Source of the DNA: Nitrospirota bacterium
Lineage (GTDB): Bacteria > Nitrospirota > Thermodesulfovibrionia > Thermodesulfovibrionales > JdFR-85
Assembly: GCA_015485235.1 (NCBI GenBank)
Contig: WFTX01000130.1
Location: 1 to 21,510, forward strand
DNA: 21,510 bases
Direction of reading: 5' to 3'
Part shown: positions 1 through 6,794 of the stretch, in pieces
Layout of the letters: the number at the start of each line of letters is the position of its first letter
Position numbering within the stretch: the first letter of the stretch is position 1
Made by a program: the position numbers and the translations under genes
Notes under the pieces: generated by a model
Told to the model about the DNA's origin: nothing
Databases searched by the model: none
Seen by the model: the letters and a program-made list of their open reading frames with translations, nothing else

Positions 1-186
1 AAGGGGACTGTGTATATAAAGGCGAGGGTTTCAGACGAGATCCCTGAGGGGATGCTTTTTGTCCCTCTCCACTTCGCCCATGCAAGGGTAAACCTGCTTA
101 CGGAGGTATCAAGGGACGGGAAGACCCTTCTCACCCCTGTAAGGATAGGACCACGGAAGGGAAACGGCGGAAGCCCAACAGGATAG
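1..186 (+). CDS. Molybdopterin oxidoreductase, C-terminal end (partial)
   Basis: The open frame enters from the left edge and stops at TAG 184-186, leaving 61 residues. The segment around residues 16-34 (PEGMLFVPLHFAHARVNLL) is typical of the molybdopterin-dinucleotide-binding domain that ends formate dehydrogenase alpha chains and related Mo/W oxidoreductases, where the equivalent text reads roughly P-G-x-x-F-x-P-x-H-F and then N-L-L-T. Family knowledge places the cofactor and active site upstream, outside the window, so the substrate cannot be told: formate dehydrogenase, a NuoG-like subunit and other family members are all possible. A strong hairpin follows two bases after the stop, suggesting this is the last gene of its transcript. 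Confidence 0.75.
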   Translation, partial: KGTVYIKARVSDEIPEGMLFVPLHFAHARVNLLTEVSRDGKTLLTPVRIGPRKGNGGSPTG

Positions 187-187
187 G

Positions 188-233
188 CTCAAAACGGCTA
201 CAGGATGGGAATCCGTCCTGTAGCCGTTTTGAG
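188..233 (+). terminator. Strong hairpin after the molybdopterin oxidoreductase gene
   Basis: Perfect 18-bp inverted repeat: CTCAAAACGGCTACAGGA at 188-205 and its complement at 216-233, with a 10-nt loop. It begins two bases after the stop codon. There is no clean T-run after it (GTTATTAG follows the arm), so termination may rest on the stem and its A/T end, or the hairpin may protect the 3' end of the mRNA. It could work on both strands. Confidence 0.6.
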
Positions 234-406
234 TTATTAGGTTATCAGGTTGCTGAATTTCAACCTTAACCTTGACCTCAACCTGCCTTTATCTCATGCC
301 TGCTACCTGCTCCACGCTATACGCTTTCTTTTCAGCTTCTGCCTGTCTTTATTCCTTGAACTTGACCTCTTTAACTCCCTGCCAACTGCCGGGGGCGGCC
401 TCAGCC
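234..406. repeat. Low-complexity intergenic spacer with dispersed-repeat motifs
   Basis: No credible gene is seen in this spacer. Read on the minus strand, 236-330 contains phrases such as AAAGAAAGCGTATAGCGTGG, AGGTTGAGGTCAAGGTTAAG and CCTGATAACCTAATAAC. These recur, degenerated, at 20002-20147 and 21476-21510. Short plus-strand frames here have low-complexity Leu/Asn/Ser-rich translations and no ribosome binding site. Confidence 0.5.
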
Positions 407-574
407 TCAGGTGCTGTGATACCGGAATACGTGCTGAATCAGTTCAACGGGGTTTTCGAACCTGATCCCGCAGTAAGGGCAGCGGTCCGGAGCCTTGCCA
501 TTTTTAAGAGTGTCAGAGGATATATTCCCCTGACATGAGGGGATGCTTTCCTTTTCTGTATCGTTGATCTTCAT
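407..574 (-). CDS. C2H2 zinc-finger mini-protein (55 aa)
   Basis: The start is the ATG at 574-572 because AAAGGAGAG lies about 8 bases upstream on the minus strand; the frame is open further upstream but without a better site. The product has one zinc finger: C32-x2-C35-x12-H48-x4-H53, with F39 and L45 at the usual hydrophobic core positions of a classical C2H2 finger. The N-terminal 30 residues are polar and probably disordered. Single-finger C2H2 proteins are uncommon in bacteria (the Ros/MucR type is longer and spaced differently), so DNA binding is possible but unproven; a zinc-dependent protein-protein role is equally open. It is monocistronic and faces the lipoprotein gene divergently. 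Confidence 0.7.
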   Translation of the reverse strand: MKINDTEKESIPSCQGNISSDTLKNGKAPDRCPYCGIRFENPVELIQHVFRYHST

Positions 575-708
575 ACTAAACTCTCTCCTTTCATTATACA
601 GCAATTTGTTGTATGAATGCAGATATAGAAAAACAGATAAAAATAGAGAAAATACGAAGAAAATAGTGTTTTATCAGTTATGATAGATATTTTTTCCAAA
701 GAGCAGGT

Positions 709-737
709 TTGTGTATGTGGCTTTTTTACACTATACT
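709..737 (+). promoter_or_regulatory. Candidate sigma-70 promoter of the lipoprotein gene
   Basis: TTGTGT at 709-714 and TATACT at 732-737 are separated by 17 bases. The predicted transcription start is near 744, which gives an untranslated leader of about 100 nt that holds the paired hairpins described at 760-817. The -35 box is weak. Confidence 0.4.
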
Positions 738-759
738 TTTCTCAGGGAGAGAATCCAAA

Positions 760-817
760 GGGTGAGGCTAATCTGTCCTGTCACTTTAAGACAGGCGGGG
801 CACCCTCCGTGGGAGGG
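760..817 (+). promoter_or_regulatory. Structured leader with two exclusive foldings, upstream of the lipoprotein gene
   Basis: GGGTG (760-764) can pair with CACCC (801-805), enclosing a hairpin CCTGTC (777-782) / GACAGG (790-795). The same CCC bases at 803-805 can instead join a hairpin CCCTCC (803-808) / GGAGGG (812-817) with a 3-nt loop, just before the ribosome binding site AGGGGG (833-838). Mutually exclusive pairings next to a ribosome binding site suggest an RNA switch. The layout recalls small c-di-GMP (GEMM) leaders, with an AGGCTAA stretch beside an internal hairpin, but the hallmark GEMM bases are not seen. No known class is claimed. Confidence 0.35.
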
Positions 818-844
818 GAAAATTTATATATCAGGGGGACAGCA

Positions 845-2002
845 ATGGGTAAGCTCGCCATTAACAAGACCTTTCTTCTTCTGGCTGTTTTCTCCGCCAT
901 GATCTTTATTGGCTTCAGTTGCGGTGGCGGTGGAGGCGGTGGTGATGAGAGTTCAGGGGGAGGCACCGGAGGTGGCGGTGAAACGGTTCAGCAAGGTGCT
1001 ACTGGTACGACATCCATTATCATATTGAAAGAGGTGGTGGAGAGGGCCTTTAATTTTTATGACTTTGGTACTGCGCAGAGCGGAATGACGGGGGCAACAG
1101 GTCTTGGCAGCCAGGGTATATTTGGGCATTTAAAAGGAGTTCCCTTCAGTCCGGATGAGCTTTCTGCACAGGCACCAATCCCCTGTGATGGTGGTGGTTC
1201 GATTAGTGTCAGTCCTAACGCTGACGGTGCATTCACCATCACGTTCCAGAACTGCGGGTTTAGAGACACTGAGAAGGGTACTACAATGACCTTTGATGGG
1301 ACAATGACTGTTACTGGAGATATGACTTCAGGGAATATGAACTTTGTCTTTGATCTCGCATATGTTGAGACAAGAAACTCTGATCAGGTCATTCTCAGTC
1401 AAGGAAATGCGGATATAACTTATACGCTAACGGACGTTTCTTTTGTTACCTGTAATGATTCCGAAAAGCCTGTCACAATGACCATGCTGATGAACGGGAC
1501 TCTCTCGGAGGTGGTTGATGAAGATGGTGATGGTACTACCGACACTGACTATACCACAACATACAACAATGTGAGACTGAGGGTAAGTCTGGAATATGAT
1601 ATCTTCTGCGAGATTGCCACTATGTCCATATCCATTAGTGGATCGATGCAAATGGTGGACAACAGTACTTCACAGACCTTTGATATATCTATTTCAGAAT
1701 CGGATCCTGTTGTGGTGGAAATCTCAGCGTTCACAACTACAACAAGCCTGGTTACAATAGACGGGACCTTTACCATTACATCCCCATGTTTTAATGGGAC
1801 CGTAACGATTGCAACCACATCACCACTTATATATCCTGAGGATGCAGACTGCCCGACATCGGGAGTGGTTGTATTTACAGGTGCCATAAATAGCACTTTC
1901 ACCTTTACAGAAACAGGGTTTACAGTTGATACCGGGAGTGACGGGACCATTGATGAAACACATACTGACTGTGCCTCTGCCTATGCCCAGACCTGTTCAT
2001 AA
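845..2002 (+). CDS. Gly-rich lipoprotein of unknown function (385 aa)
   Basis: The ATG at 845 is chosen over an open frame reaching back to 680: it has AGGGGG seven bases upstream, and the upstream residues look like untranslated leader. Residues 1-25 form a signal peptide (KLAINK, then a hydrophobic stretch) ending in GFS-C26. This fits a lipobox loosely, so C26 is the likely lipidated residue and the protein probably sits in the cell envelope. Directly after come seven glycines and a Gly/Ser linker to about residue 46. The mature part is Thr/Ser-rich, beta-prone and has scattered cysteines that could form disulfides. Two short Asp/Gly segments (DEDGDGTTDTD and DTGSDGTID) resemble calcium-binding loops. 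I do not recognise a named domain. It is monocistronic, with its own promoter and terminator. Confidence 0.8.
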   Translation: MGKLAINKTFLLLAVFSAMIFIGFSCGGGGGGGDESSGGGTGGGGETVQQGATGTTSIIILKEVVERAFNFYDFGTAQSGMTGATGLGSQGIFGHLKGVPFSPDELSAQAPIPCDGGGSISVSPNADGAFTITFQNCGFRDTEKGTTMTFDGTMTVTGDMTSGNMNFVFDLAYVETRNSDQVILSQGNADITYTLTDVSFVTCNDSEKPVTMTMLMNGTLSEVVDEDGDGTTDTDYTTTYNNVRLRVSLEYDIFCEIATMSISISGSMQMVDNSTSQTFDISISESDPVVVEISAFTTTTSLVTIDGTFTITSPCFNGTVTIATTSPLIYPEDADCPTSGVVVFTGAINSTFTFTETGFTVDTGSDGTIDETHTDCASAYAQTCS

Positions 2003-2020
2003 TCATGGTGAGTTTTTGAT

Positions 2021-2049
2021 GAGGGTGGGGGCTTCCTCACCCTCTTTTT
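2021..2049 (+). terminator. Rho-independent terminator of the lipoprotein gene
   Basis: Stem GAGGGTG (2021-2027) / CACCCTC (2038-2044) with a 10-nt loop, followed by TTTTT (2045-2049), 19 bases after the stop codon. Confidence 0.85.
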
Positions 2050-2089
2050 ATGCCTGTTTGCTTACTGTCTATTCTTTTGTCTGGTGAGA

Positions 2090-2095
2090 TATAAT
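2090..2095 (+). promoter_or_regulatory. Consensus -10 box directly before the PilZ gene
   Basis: TATAAT lies only five bases before the ATG at 2101, with no clear -35 box (the sequence around 2066-2072 is a poor match). If used, transcription would begin at about the A of the ATG, giving a leaderless mRNA. No convincing ribosome binding site is close to this ATG (GGTGAG is 13 bases away), which fits that reading. Confidence 0.35.
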
Positions 2096-2100
2096 ACCCC

Positions 2101-2748
2101 ATGCATGAGCGTTGCAAGAGACTTTGCGGCGAGGAGAGAGAGAACTGCTTTATTTCAAACAAAAAGCAGCTACTCTGTCTGACTGATATGGTTGTCAACA
2201 AGATAACCGGTATCTCTGCGCTGCTTCAGATAATCAGGGAAGAAATCAATGACGTCAAGACCCTTGCCCTCCTTGAAAGGGCTGACAGAGAGATACAGGC
2301 ACTGGTTGACTGGATCCGCTTTCTTGAGGTTGCTGGTGATCTCCGGGAGTTTCTTAAGGCACAGCCGGAACTCAGAGACCCTGAAAGGCGGAGGGAGCCG
2401 AGGTTCCCTTTTACTAAGACGCTCCGGGAGATGATCCGGCTGGATGTAGAAATGAATGGAGTCTGCAGGACGGTTGATATTATAAACATGAGCAACAGGG
2501 GGCTCCTGTTCAGTTCCTCCCAGCCAGCGGAGTCCGGTTCTGTCCTGAATGCACGTCTCGTCTTTGTAAGAACCCCCCTCAGGGAAAGGTCTTTTCACCT
2601 TCATGTCATATACTCACATCCCAGGGCTGGTGTTTACCTCACAGGATGTGAGGTAGGCCCTGAAGAGAAGGAGTTGTTTGATATCTTCAAAAGTGTTTAC
2701 GAATATATTGAAGACGAGGTGTTCAGACAGGCTATGACGGATGAGTGA
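2101..2748 (+). CDS. PilZ-domain protein with N-terminal degenerate HisKA-like hairpin (215 aa)
   Basis: The C-terminal half is a PilZ c-di-GMP-binding domain. The RxxxR motif is R97-R98-E-P-R101 and the NxSxxG motif is N129-M-S131-N-R-G134, followed by beta-strands (SVLNARLVF, FHLHVIYSH, VYLTGCEVG). Residues 30-85 form two amphipathic helices (VNKITGISALLQIIREE; LERADREIQALVDWIRFLE) resembling the dimerisation helices of sensor histidine kinases, but Asn-Lys stands where the phosphorylated His would be and there is no ATPase domain. I infer a dimeric c-di-GMP effector without kinase activity. Four cysteines (5, 9, 16, 26) sit in the first 26 residues. The last eight bases overlap the ZIP transporter gene, implying co-translation. 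A start at M30 (2188) is possible but has no ribosome binding site. Confidence 0.85.
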   Translation: MHERCKRLCGEERENCFISNKKQLLCLTDMVVNKITGISALLQIIREEINDVKTLALLERADREIQALVDWIRFLEVAGDLREFLKAQPELRDPERRREPRFPFTKTLREMIRLDVEMNGVCRTVDIINMSNRGLLFSSSQPAESGSVLNARLVFVRTPLRERSFHLHVIYSHPRAGVYLTGCEVGPEEKELFDIFKSVYEYIEDEVFRQAMTDE

Positions 2749-3511
2749 GATTCCAATTCCTGTCTTAGGTCTTCTTGCCAGCCTCGCCGCAGGTCTTGCT
2801 ACAGGCGTGGGAGCGCTCCCTGTACTCTTTATCCGGGATGTCTCCCGGCAACTGCAGGACATAATGATGGGTTTCGGGGCAGGGGTGATGCTGGCCGCCA
2901 CATCCTTCTCACTAATAATCCCTGCGATAACTGCTGGAGGAGGTGGGGTGCCCTCGGCATTCATCGTGGCAGGCGGGATGACACTGGGAGGGCTCTTTCT
3001 CTTCCTGAGTGACCGCTACTCCCCCCATGAACACTTCATAAAAGGGCCTGAAGGGGCGGACCCTGGAAACCTGAAGCGTATCTGGCTCTTCATCATCGCC
3101 ATAACACTTCATAACTTTCCCGAAGGACTGGCCGTAGGAGTGGGGTTCGGGGGAGGAGATGTGTCAAACGGCACGATCCTCGCCGTGGGAATCGGGCTCC
3201 AGAACATGCCCGAGGGGCTCGTGGTAGCCCTTGCGCTTATTACAGAGAGATACACGCCTTTCAAGGCCCTGATGATTGCATTCGCTACAGGCCTTGTTGA
3301 GCCAGCAGGCGGGCTTATAGGGGCCGGGATCGTATCAATCTCAGCACCCCTCCTCCCCTGGGGACTCGGCTTTGCCGCCGGAGCGATGCTCTTTGTGATA
3401 AGTGACGAAATAATACCTGAATCGCACAGAAAGGGTTTTGAAAAACAGGCTACCTTCGGGGTCATGGCAGGCTTCATGGTGATGATGATTCTGGATGTGA
3501 CACTGGGATGA
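2741..3511 (+). CDS. ZIP-family divalent metal transporter (256 aa)
   Basis: This is an inner-membrane permease of the ZIP family (ZupT-like), which takes zinc, iron or manganese into the cytoplasm. About eight hydrophobic segments are visible. The metal-site helices are diagnostic: HNFPEG at residues 124-129 and QNMPEG at 154-159, with E187 in EPAG and the late conserved stretch SDEIIPESHRKG at 221-232. The His/Asp-rich cytoplasmic loop is short (about residues 91-112). Length is normal for the bacterial GufA/ZupT branch. The ATG lies inside the end of the PilZ gene (8-bp overlap), so translation is likely coupled. Metal specificity cannot be read from the sequence, and no metal-regulator site was found nearby. 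Confidence 0.9.
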   Translation: MSEIPIPVLGLLASLAAGLATGVGALPVLFIRDVSRQLQDIMMGFGAGVMLAATSFSLIIPAITAGGGGVPSAFIVAGGMTLGGLFLFLSDRYSPHEHFIKGPEGADPGNLKRIWLFIIAITLHNFPEGLAVGVGFGGGDVSNGTILAVGIGLQNMPEGLVVALALITERYTPFKALMIAFATGLVEPAGGLIGAGIVSISAPLLPWGLGFAAGAMLFVISDEIIPESHRKGFEKQATFGVMAGFMVMMILDVTLG

Positions 3512-3587
3512 CGCCAAAACCCTGTCGTTTATCTTTATAATCGTAGATATTTCCGCCTGAATCCTCACTTTCCCACTGGCATGGTTT

Positions 3588-3618
3588 TTGATAGTTTTTG
3601 CTTGGTTTATGTTATAAT
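3588..3618 (+). promoter_or_regulatory. Extended -10 promoter of the cell-wall gene pair
   Basis: TGTTATAAT (3610-3618) combines a consensus -10 box with a TGn extension; TTGATA at 3588-3593 is a good -35 box, though the spacer is 19 bases. Transcription would start near 3625. A short hairpin TCGGA (3631-3635) / TCCGA (3644-3648) lies in the leader. Confidence 0.6.
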
Positions 3619-3670
3619 ATTAGTTAAAGTTCGGAGAGATTTTTCCGATACGATAATTTTAAGAGGATAT

Positions 3671-4492
3671 ATGATGATAAAAAGGATAGTGATAGGTACA
3701 GTGGTAACGGTATCGGTTGCCACGATCATACTTTCCGGAATCCGGACGCTTCAGCAGCGGAAGGGAGAACTTCATCTCGTTTACAGAACCATCACGACAC
3801 CCGAGGATATACTGAAGGAGCCCTTTGATTGCAGAAACCTTGTGCCTGTGGTGTATCAGGATGTCCCGTCTCTTACCTCACTCAGTCCGGCAGAGAGGAA
3901 GGATGCCTTTATCAGGATTCTGCTTCCGTCCATTCTTATCGCTGAGACCGAGATCAGAGATGCAAGAAGAAGGGCCATTAAGATATTCAGGGATATTGAC
4001 AGAGGGATTACGCCTCCGCCTGAAGAAGTGGCCTACCTCTCAGGACTCTTCAGAAAATACAGGACCTATGACCGGCAGACACTCCTTTCAAGGCTGAATA
4101 TCCATCCCCCGAGCATAATCCTTGCCCAGGCCGCCCTTGAGAGTGGCTGGGGAAGGTCAAGGTTTTTTTCCGAAGGGAACAACGTCTTCGGAATATGGAC
4201 CTTCAGGAAGGCCAGAGGTCTCAAGGCTGTCAGTTCCGATGCCAGACTTTCGGTTTATGACTCCATTCTTGACTCTGTGAGAGACTATCTCTACAATATC
4301 AATGTGGGTTGGGCCTATGAGGAGTTCCGTGATATGCGGAGCCTGAACCCCGATTCTCTTGAGCTGGTCTCCTATCTGAAGAATTACTCAACCCTTGGAG
4401 ATGAGTATGTCGCAAGGCTTAACAGGATAATCAGGAGCAACAGGCTTGAGAATTACGACAGCTGCCGTATCGATCCTCGTTATTTTAATTAG
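3671..4492 (+). CDS. Bax-like glucosaminidase-domain protein, membrane anchored (273 aa)
   Basis: Peptidoglycan hydrolase candidate of the Bax / GH73 beta-N-acetylglucosaminidase type. The catalytic region is clear: PPSIILAQAALESGWG at residues 146-161, with E157 as the expected catalytic acid, then NNVFGIWTF at 170-178, and the closing YSTLGDEYVARLNRIIRSN at 239-257, as in E. coli Bax. Residues 5-24 form an uncleaved-looking hydrophobic anchor, so the enzyme should face the periplasm. The start is ATG 3671 (or 3674 right after it): AGAGG lies at 3662-3666, and the open frame before it contains the promoter. The deacetylase gene starts inside the 3' end, so the two are surely co-transcribed and both act on cell-wall or exopolysaccharide amino sugars. 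Confidence 0.85.
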   Translation: MMIKRIVIGTVVTVSVATIILSGIRTLQQRKGELHLVYRTITTPEDILKEPFDCRNLVPVVYQDVPSLTSLSPAERKDAFIRILLPSILIAETEIRDARRRAIKIFRDIDRGITPPPEEVAYLSGLFRKYRTYDRQTLLSRLNIHPPSIILAQAALESGWGRSRFFSEGNNVFGIWTFRKARGLKAVSSDARLSVYDSILDSVRDYLYNINVGWAYEEFRDMRSLNPDSLELVSYLKNYSTLGDEYVARLNRIIRSNRLENYDSCRIDPRYFN

Positions 4493-5504
4493 TGCCTTAT
4501 CAGCCCCTGGATCTGATGCTGAAATCAGGAAAGACGGTTACGCCACCATTCTGATCTATCACAAATTTGACGAACCAAAAAGCCCGTCCACTTCAATATC
4601 ATCGGATACCTTCATAAAGCATCTGGATTTCCTGAAAGAAAACAGCTACTCCGTAATAAGTATCGAGGAACTCCTGTCACTCATGAGGGACCGGATTCCC
4701 ATCCCCCCGAAGACTGTGGTGATAACCATTGATGACGGATACAGGAGCACCTATACAGTTGCTTACCCCATACTCAGGGAATACGGCTATCCCTTTACCG
4801 TCTTTCTCTATATGGAAGGCGTGGGAATATTTCCCGATTACCTTACGCGGGAGCAGATTGAAGAGATGCGGAAGGATCCCCTTGTCACCTTCGGGAATCA
4901 CTCCTACTCCCACAGGCGCCTGGCCAGAAAGGGGAGTGAACTCTCTGAAGATGAATACCTCCAGCTACTAAAGAATGACCTTGTCCGTTCTGAAAAACGG
5001 TTTACCGAACTGGTCGGCCACCGTCCCTTTATCTATTCCTATCCCTACGGTGAGTACAACCGGCCCATGATGAACCTTCTCAGGGATAATCACTACATCG
5101 GGGCCTTTACGCAGGATACAGGGAGTCTGGACACCAGTTTCAACCCTTTCTTGATCCCCAGGAATCCCCTGGTTGGAGGATGGGCCGAACTGAAAAAGCT
5201 CCGGGAGTTTCTCGAAACTGAGCCGCTTCACATAAAGGAGCGTTCTCCCGACTTCGGGCTTCTTTCAGGTCCGGAGATTGCACGGATTGAGGTTGTTGTG
5301 GAGGATCTGGACAGGTACAGGAATATGGGGATCTACATATCAGAGTTCGGATGGAGAAGGCCGGTCATCGAACCTTCGGAGGGAAAGCTTGTACTTGAAG
5401 GCCCCTTCAGGGTTACGCGGCCTGTGAACAGGATAGCTGTCACCGGGATCAACAGGCAGACCGGAAGAAAGGCCTCCTTCTTCTACATGATCATCCATCC
5501 CTGA
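4446..5504 (+). CDS. Polysaccharide deacetylase, CE4 family, secreted (352 aa)
   Basis: A metal-dependent N-deacetylase of amino-sugar polymers (NodB/CE4). Motif 1 is TIDDGYRS (94-101, with D96 and D97), motif 2 is NHSYSH (151-156, metal-binding H152 and H156), and motif 3 is YPYGEYN (199-205). The start is TTG at 4446: AGGAG at 4433-4437 precedes it by eight bases, and only this start yields a signal peptide (residues 1-25, cut near SDA-E). The gene therefore overlaps the glucosaminidase gene by 47 bases in another frame. A C-terminal region of about 90 residues (265-352), beta-rich, follows the catalytic fold and has no name I recognise. Substrate could be peptidoglycan or an exopolysaccharide such as poly-N-acetylglucosamine. 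Confidence 0.88.
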   Translation: MRITTAAVSILVILISALSAPGSDAEIRKDGYATILIYHKFDEPKSPSTSISSDTFIKHLDFLKENSYSVISIEELLSLMRDRIPIPPKTVVITIDDGYRSTYTVAYPILREYGYPFTVFLYMEGVGIFPDYLTREQIEEMRKDPLVTFGNHSYSHRRLARKGSELSEDEYLQLLKNDLVRSEKRFTELVGHRPFIYSYPYGEYNRPMMNLLRDNHYIGAFTQDTGSLDTSFNPFLIPRNPLVGGWAELKKLREFLETEPLHIKERSPDFGLLSGPEIARIEVVVEDLDRYRNMGIYISEFGWRRPVIEPSEGKLVLEGPFRVTRPVNRIAVTGINRQTGRKASFFYMIIHP

Positions 5505-5509
5505 CAAGG

Positions 5510-5650
5510 TCAATTGCCCACTATCTCCAGTGATTCATCGGCATTGAGGAGGTACCTCACCAGCCCCAGCCTTTCAGGAAGGGGAAGATCGAAGTAGAAG
5601 GTGCTTTCCATCAGCACACTCACAATCTCTCTGATCCTCGGTCCATTCAT
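5510..5650 (-). CDS. Hypothetical mini-protein (46 aa)
   Basis: A short minus-strand frame from ATG 5650 to TGA 5510-5512, with a good ribosome binding site (AGGGAG, six bases upstream). The product begins MNGPRIREIVSVLMESTFYF and continues with an LPLPERLGLVRYLL segment, so it looks like two or three amphipathic helices with an acidic tail. I recognise no family. It follows the Cys-rich 57-residue gene by 74 bases on the same strand and probably belongs to the same transcript as the nuclease-like gene. It meets the deacetylase gene tail to tail, with only five bases between the stop codons and no terminator in that gap. Confidence 0.6.
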   Translation of the reverse strand: MNGPRIREIVSVLMESTFYFDLPLPERLGLVRYLLNADESLEIVGN

Positions 5651-5724
5651 CTCATTCTCCCTGATGCCTTATCGGACAGTGGAGGAAGAAACTTTAAGGT
5701 TAATTTGGGGATTAGTTACAATAT

Positions 5725-5898
5725 TCAGCCGCTTTCCTTCCTTTCTTCCTTTTCTTCTTCTTCTTCTTCTTCCGTCTTTAACGTGAGGTCACGTACGAAG
5801 TCAGGACACCTTATGTCCTTGCCCGAAATGGAAAACTTCTTCTGGCAGGTAGCCCGCCAGGCGCAGACAGCACAGATATCTACCTTGTCTTTTTCCAT
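5725..5898 (-). CDS. Cys-rich mini-protein with polyglutamate tail (57 aa)
   Basis: Start ATG at 5898 with an excellent ribosome binding site (AAGGAGGAG, six bases upstream); stop at 5725-5727. Four cysteines are arranged C9-x2-C12-x5-C18-x12-C31, suited to binding zinc or an iron-sulfur cluster, in the context ICAVCAWRATCQKKFS and RCPDFVRDL. Residues 43-49 are seven glutamates encoded by a perfect (GAA)7 tract, and the rest of the tail is Lys/Glu/Arg. Similar small CxxCxWRxxC proteins are, to my recollection, common in Nitrospirota and sulfate reducers, but I know of no assigned function. The first 19 bases overlap the end of the nuclease-like gene, so the two are translationally linked. Confidence 0.75.
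   Translation of the reverse strand: MEKDKVDICAVCAWRATCQKKFSISGKDIRCPDFVRDLTLKTEEEEEEEKEERKESG
5752..5772 (-). repeat. (GAA)7 microsatellite inside the Cys-rich gene
   Basis: Seven uninterrupted GAA codons (TTC on the plus strand). Slippage by whole units would change the number of glutamates without breaking the frame; slippage by other lengths would alter only the last residues. Confidence 0.8.
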
Positions 5899-6728
5899 TG
5901 AAATCTCCTCCTTATGTAATGACTGAGAATCTTTCCAATATTGTCCTCAACCGAGGGCTTTGAGTTTACGAGAAAGACCCTGTCTTCCACCCCGAACAGC
6001 TCCGCCTCAATCCTCCGGACATCCGGAGGTGTTTCATGTCTTCTCTTCAATTCATCTTCAAACATGGGGACGAGTTTGTCCTTCATCCTCAGGTGGGTAT
6101 CCATGAAGAAGACTGCAATATCCGGAGATAATTCGTAGACCCTTGACCAGAAGGCCCTGACCTCGCTCTCATAGACCTGCCTCGGTGGTGAGGATTTCAC
6201 CTCCATGAAGAGGAGTTCCCCATTGACCCTGGCAAGGATGTCATAGTCTCCACCGGACTTCTTTCCCCTGAACTTCACTCCGCGCAGTACCTCTCCATGA
6301 AATTCCCTCCTGAGCACCTCAGCCACGAACCACTCGAGGGTGTCGCCGAAACTTGAGACGTCTCCTGAGTTCAGCCGGAATACACCATCCTGTTCAAGAA
6401 TCAAACCTGTATCAGAAAGAAACCGTATGTACTTCTCCGTGACCTCGGCTGTGGCGTACCGAGTAACATCCTCCTTCCGGAACCCGGACTGTCTCTTGAT
6501 CACGTCCCTCAGAAAGAGGCGGAAGGAATATTTCTTCATCATCCCGTAGAAATCATCTATCCTGTCCGGAGAAGGAAGAACCAGATCTTCCATGGGTTCC
6601 ATTGAATAGACCCTGAACCCCCTCAGCTGAAGGAGGCCTTCAAGGGGAGTGGATAGCTGGTTCAGCCTGGCCCTCAGGCAGGCAATCTCCTCCTTGAGCT
6701 CGTTTATGACTCCCTGTTCATCAGTCAT
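5880..6728 (-). CDS. PD-(D/E)XK nuclease-like protein with coiled coil and winged-helix-like region (282 aa)
   Basis: Domain order: a short coiled coil (residues 5-27, INELKEEIACLRARLNQL), a linker with helices, a winged-helix-like part (about 84-120, ending VFRLNSG), then a restriction-endonuclease-like core. In the core, a helix with E132 (DTLEWFVAEVLRREF) precedes D161-Y-D163 in GGDYDILAR and the E176-V-K178 strand (LLFMEVKSSPP), the D...ExK arrangement of this superfamily. The later segment DIAVFFMDTH fits another core strand. The candidate catalytic residues are all present, so it may be active on nucleic acid, but the target is unknown. The start is set at ATG 6728 (MTDEQ); its ribosome binding site is weak and the frame extends upstream to 6830 through sequence shared with the divergent neighbour. 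It leads a minus-strand cassette with two mini-protein genes. Confidence 0.7.
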   Translation of the reverse strand: MTDEQGVINELKEEIACLRARLNQLSTPLEGLLQLRGFRVYSMEPMEDLVLPSPDRIDDFYGMMKKYSFRLFLRDVIKRQSGFRKEDVTRYATAEVTEKYIRFLSDTGLILEQDGVFRLNSGDVSSFGDTLEWFVAEVLRREFHGEVLRGVKFRGKKSGGDYDILARVNGELLFMEVKSSPPRQVYESEVRAFWSRVYELSPDIAVFFMDTHLRMKDKLVPMFEDELKRRHETPPDVRRIEAELFGVEDRVFLVNSKPSVEDNIGKILSHYIRRRFQWKKTR

Positions 6729-6794
6729 CTTACAAGTATATATCAAAAAGACCATCGTTTGCACTTTTGGACTGACAGGGTTTATCCTAAGATT

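Noticed and set aside
591..600. TATAAT on the minus strand just before the zinc-finger gene
   Set aside because: As a promoter it would start transcription inside the ribosome binding site AAAGGAG that the gene seems to use; no good -35 box.
680..844. N-terminal extension of the lipoprotein (55 extra residues)
   Set aside because: It would put the signal peptide in the middle of the protein and it coincides with a promoter and structured leader; ATG 845 has the ribosome binding site.
2170..2604. 144-residue minus-strand frame opposite the PilZ gene
   Set aside because: Antisense shadow; the PilZ motifs on the other strand are clear.
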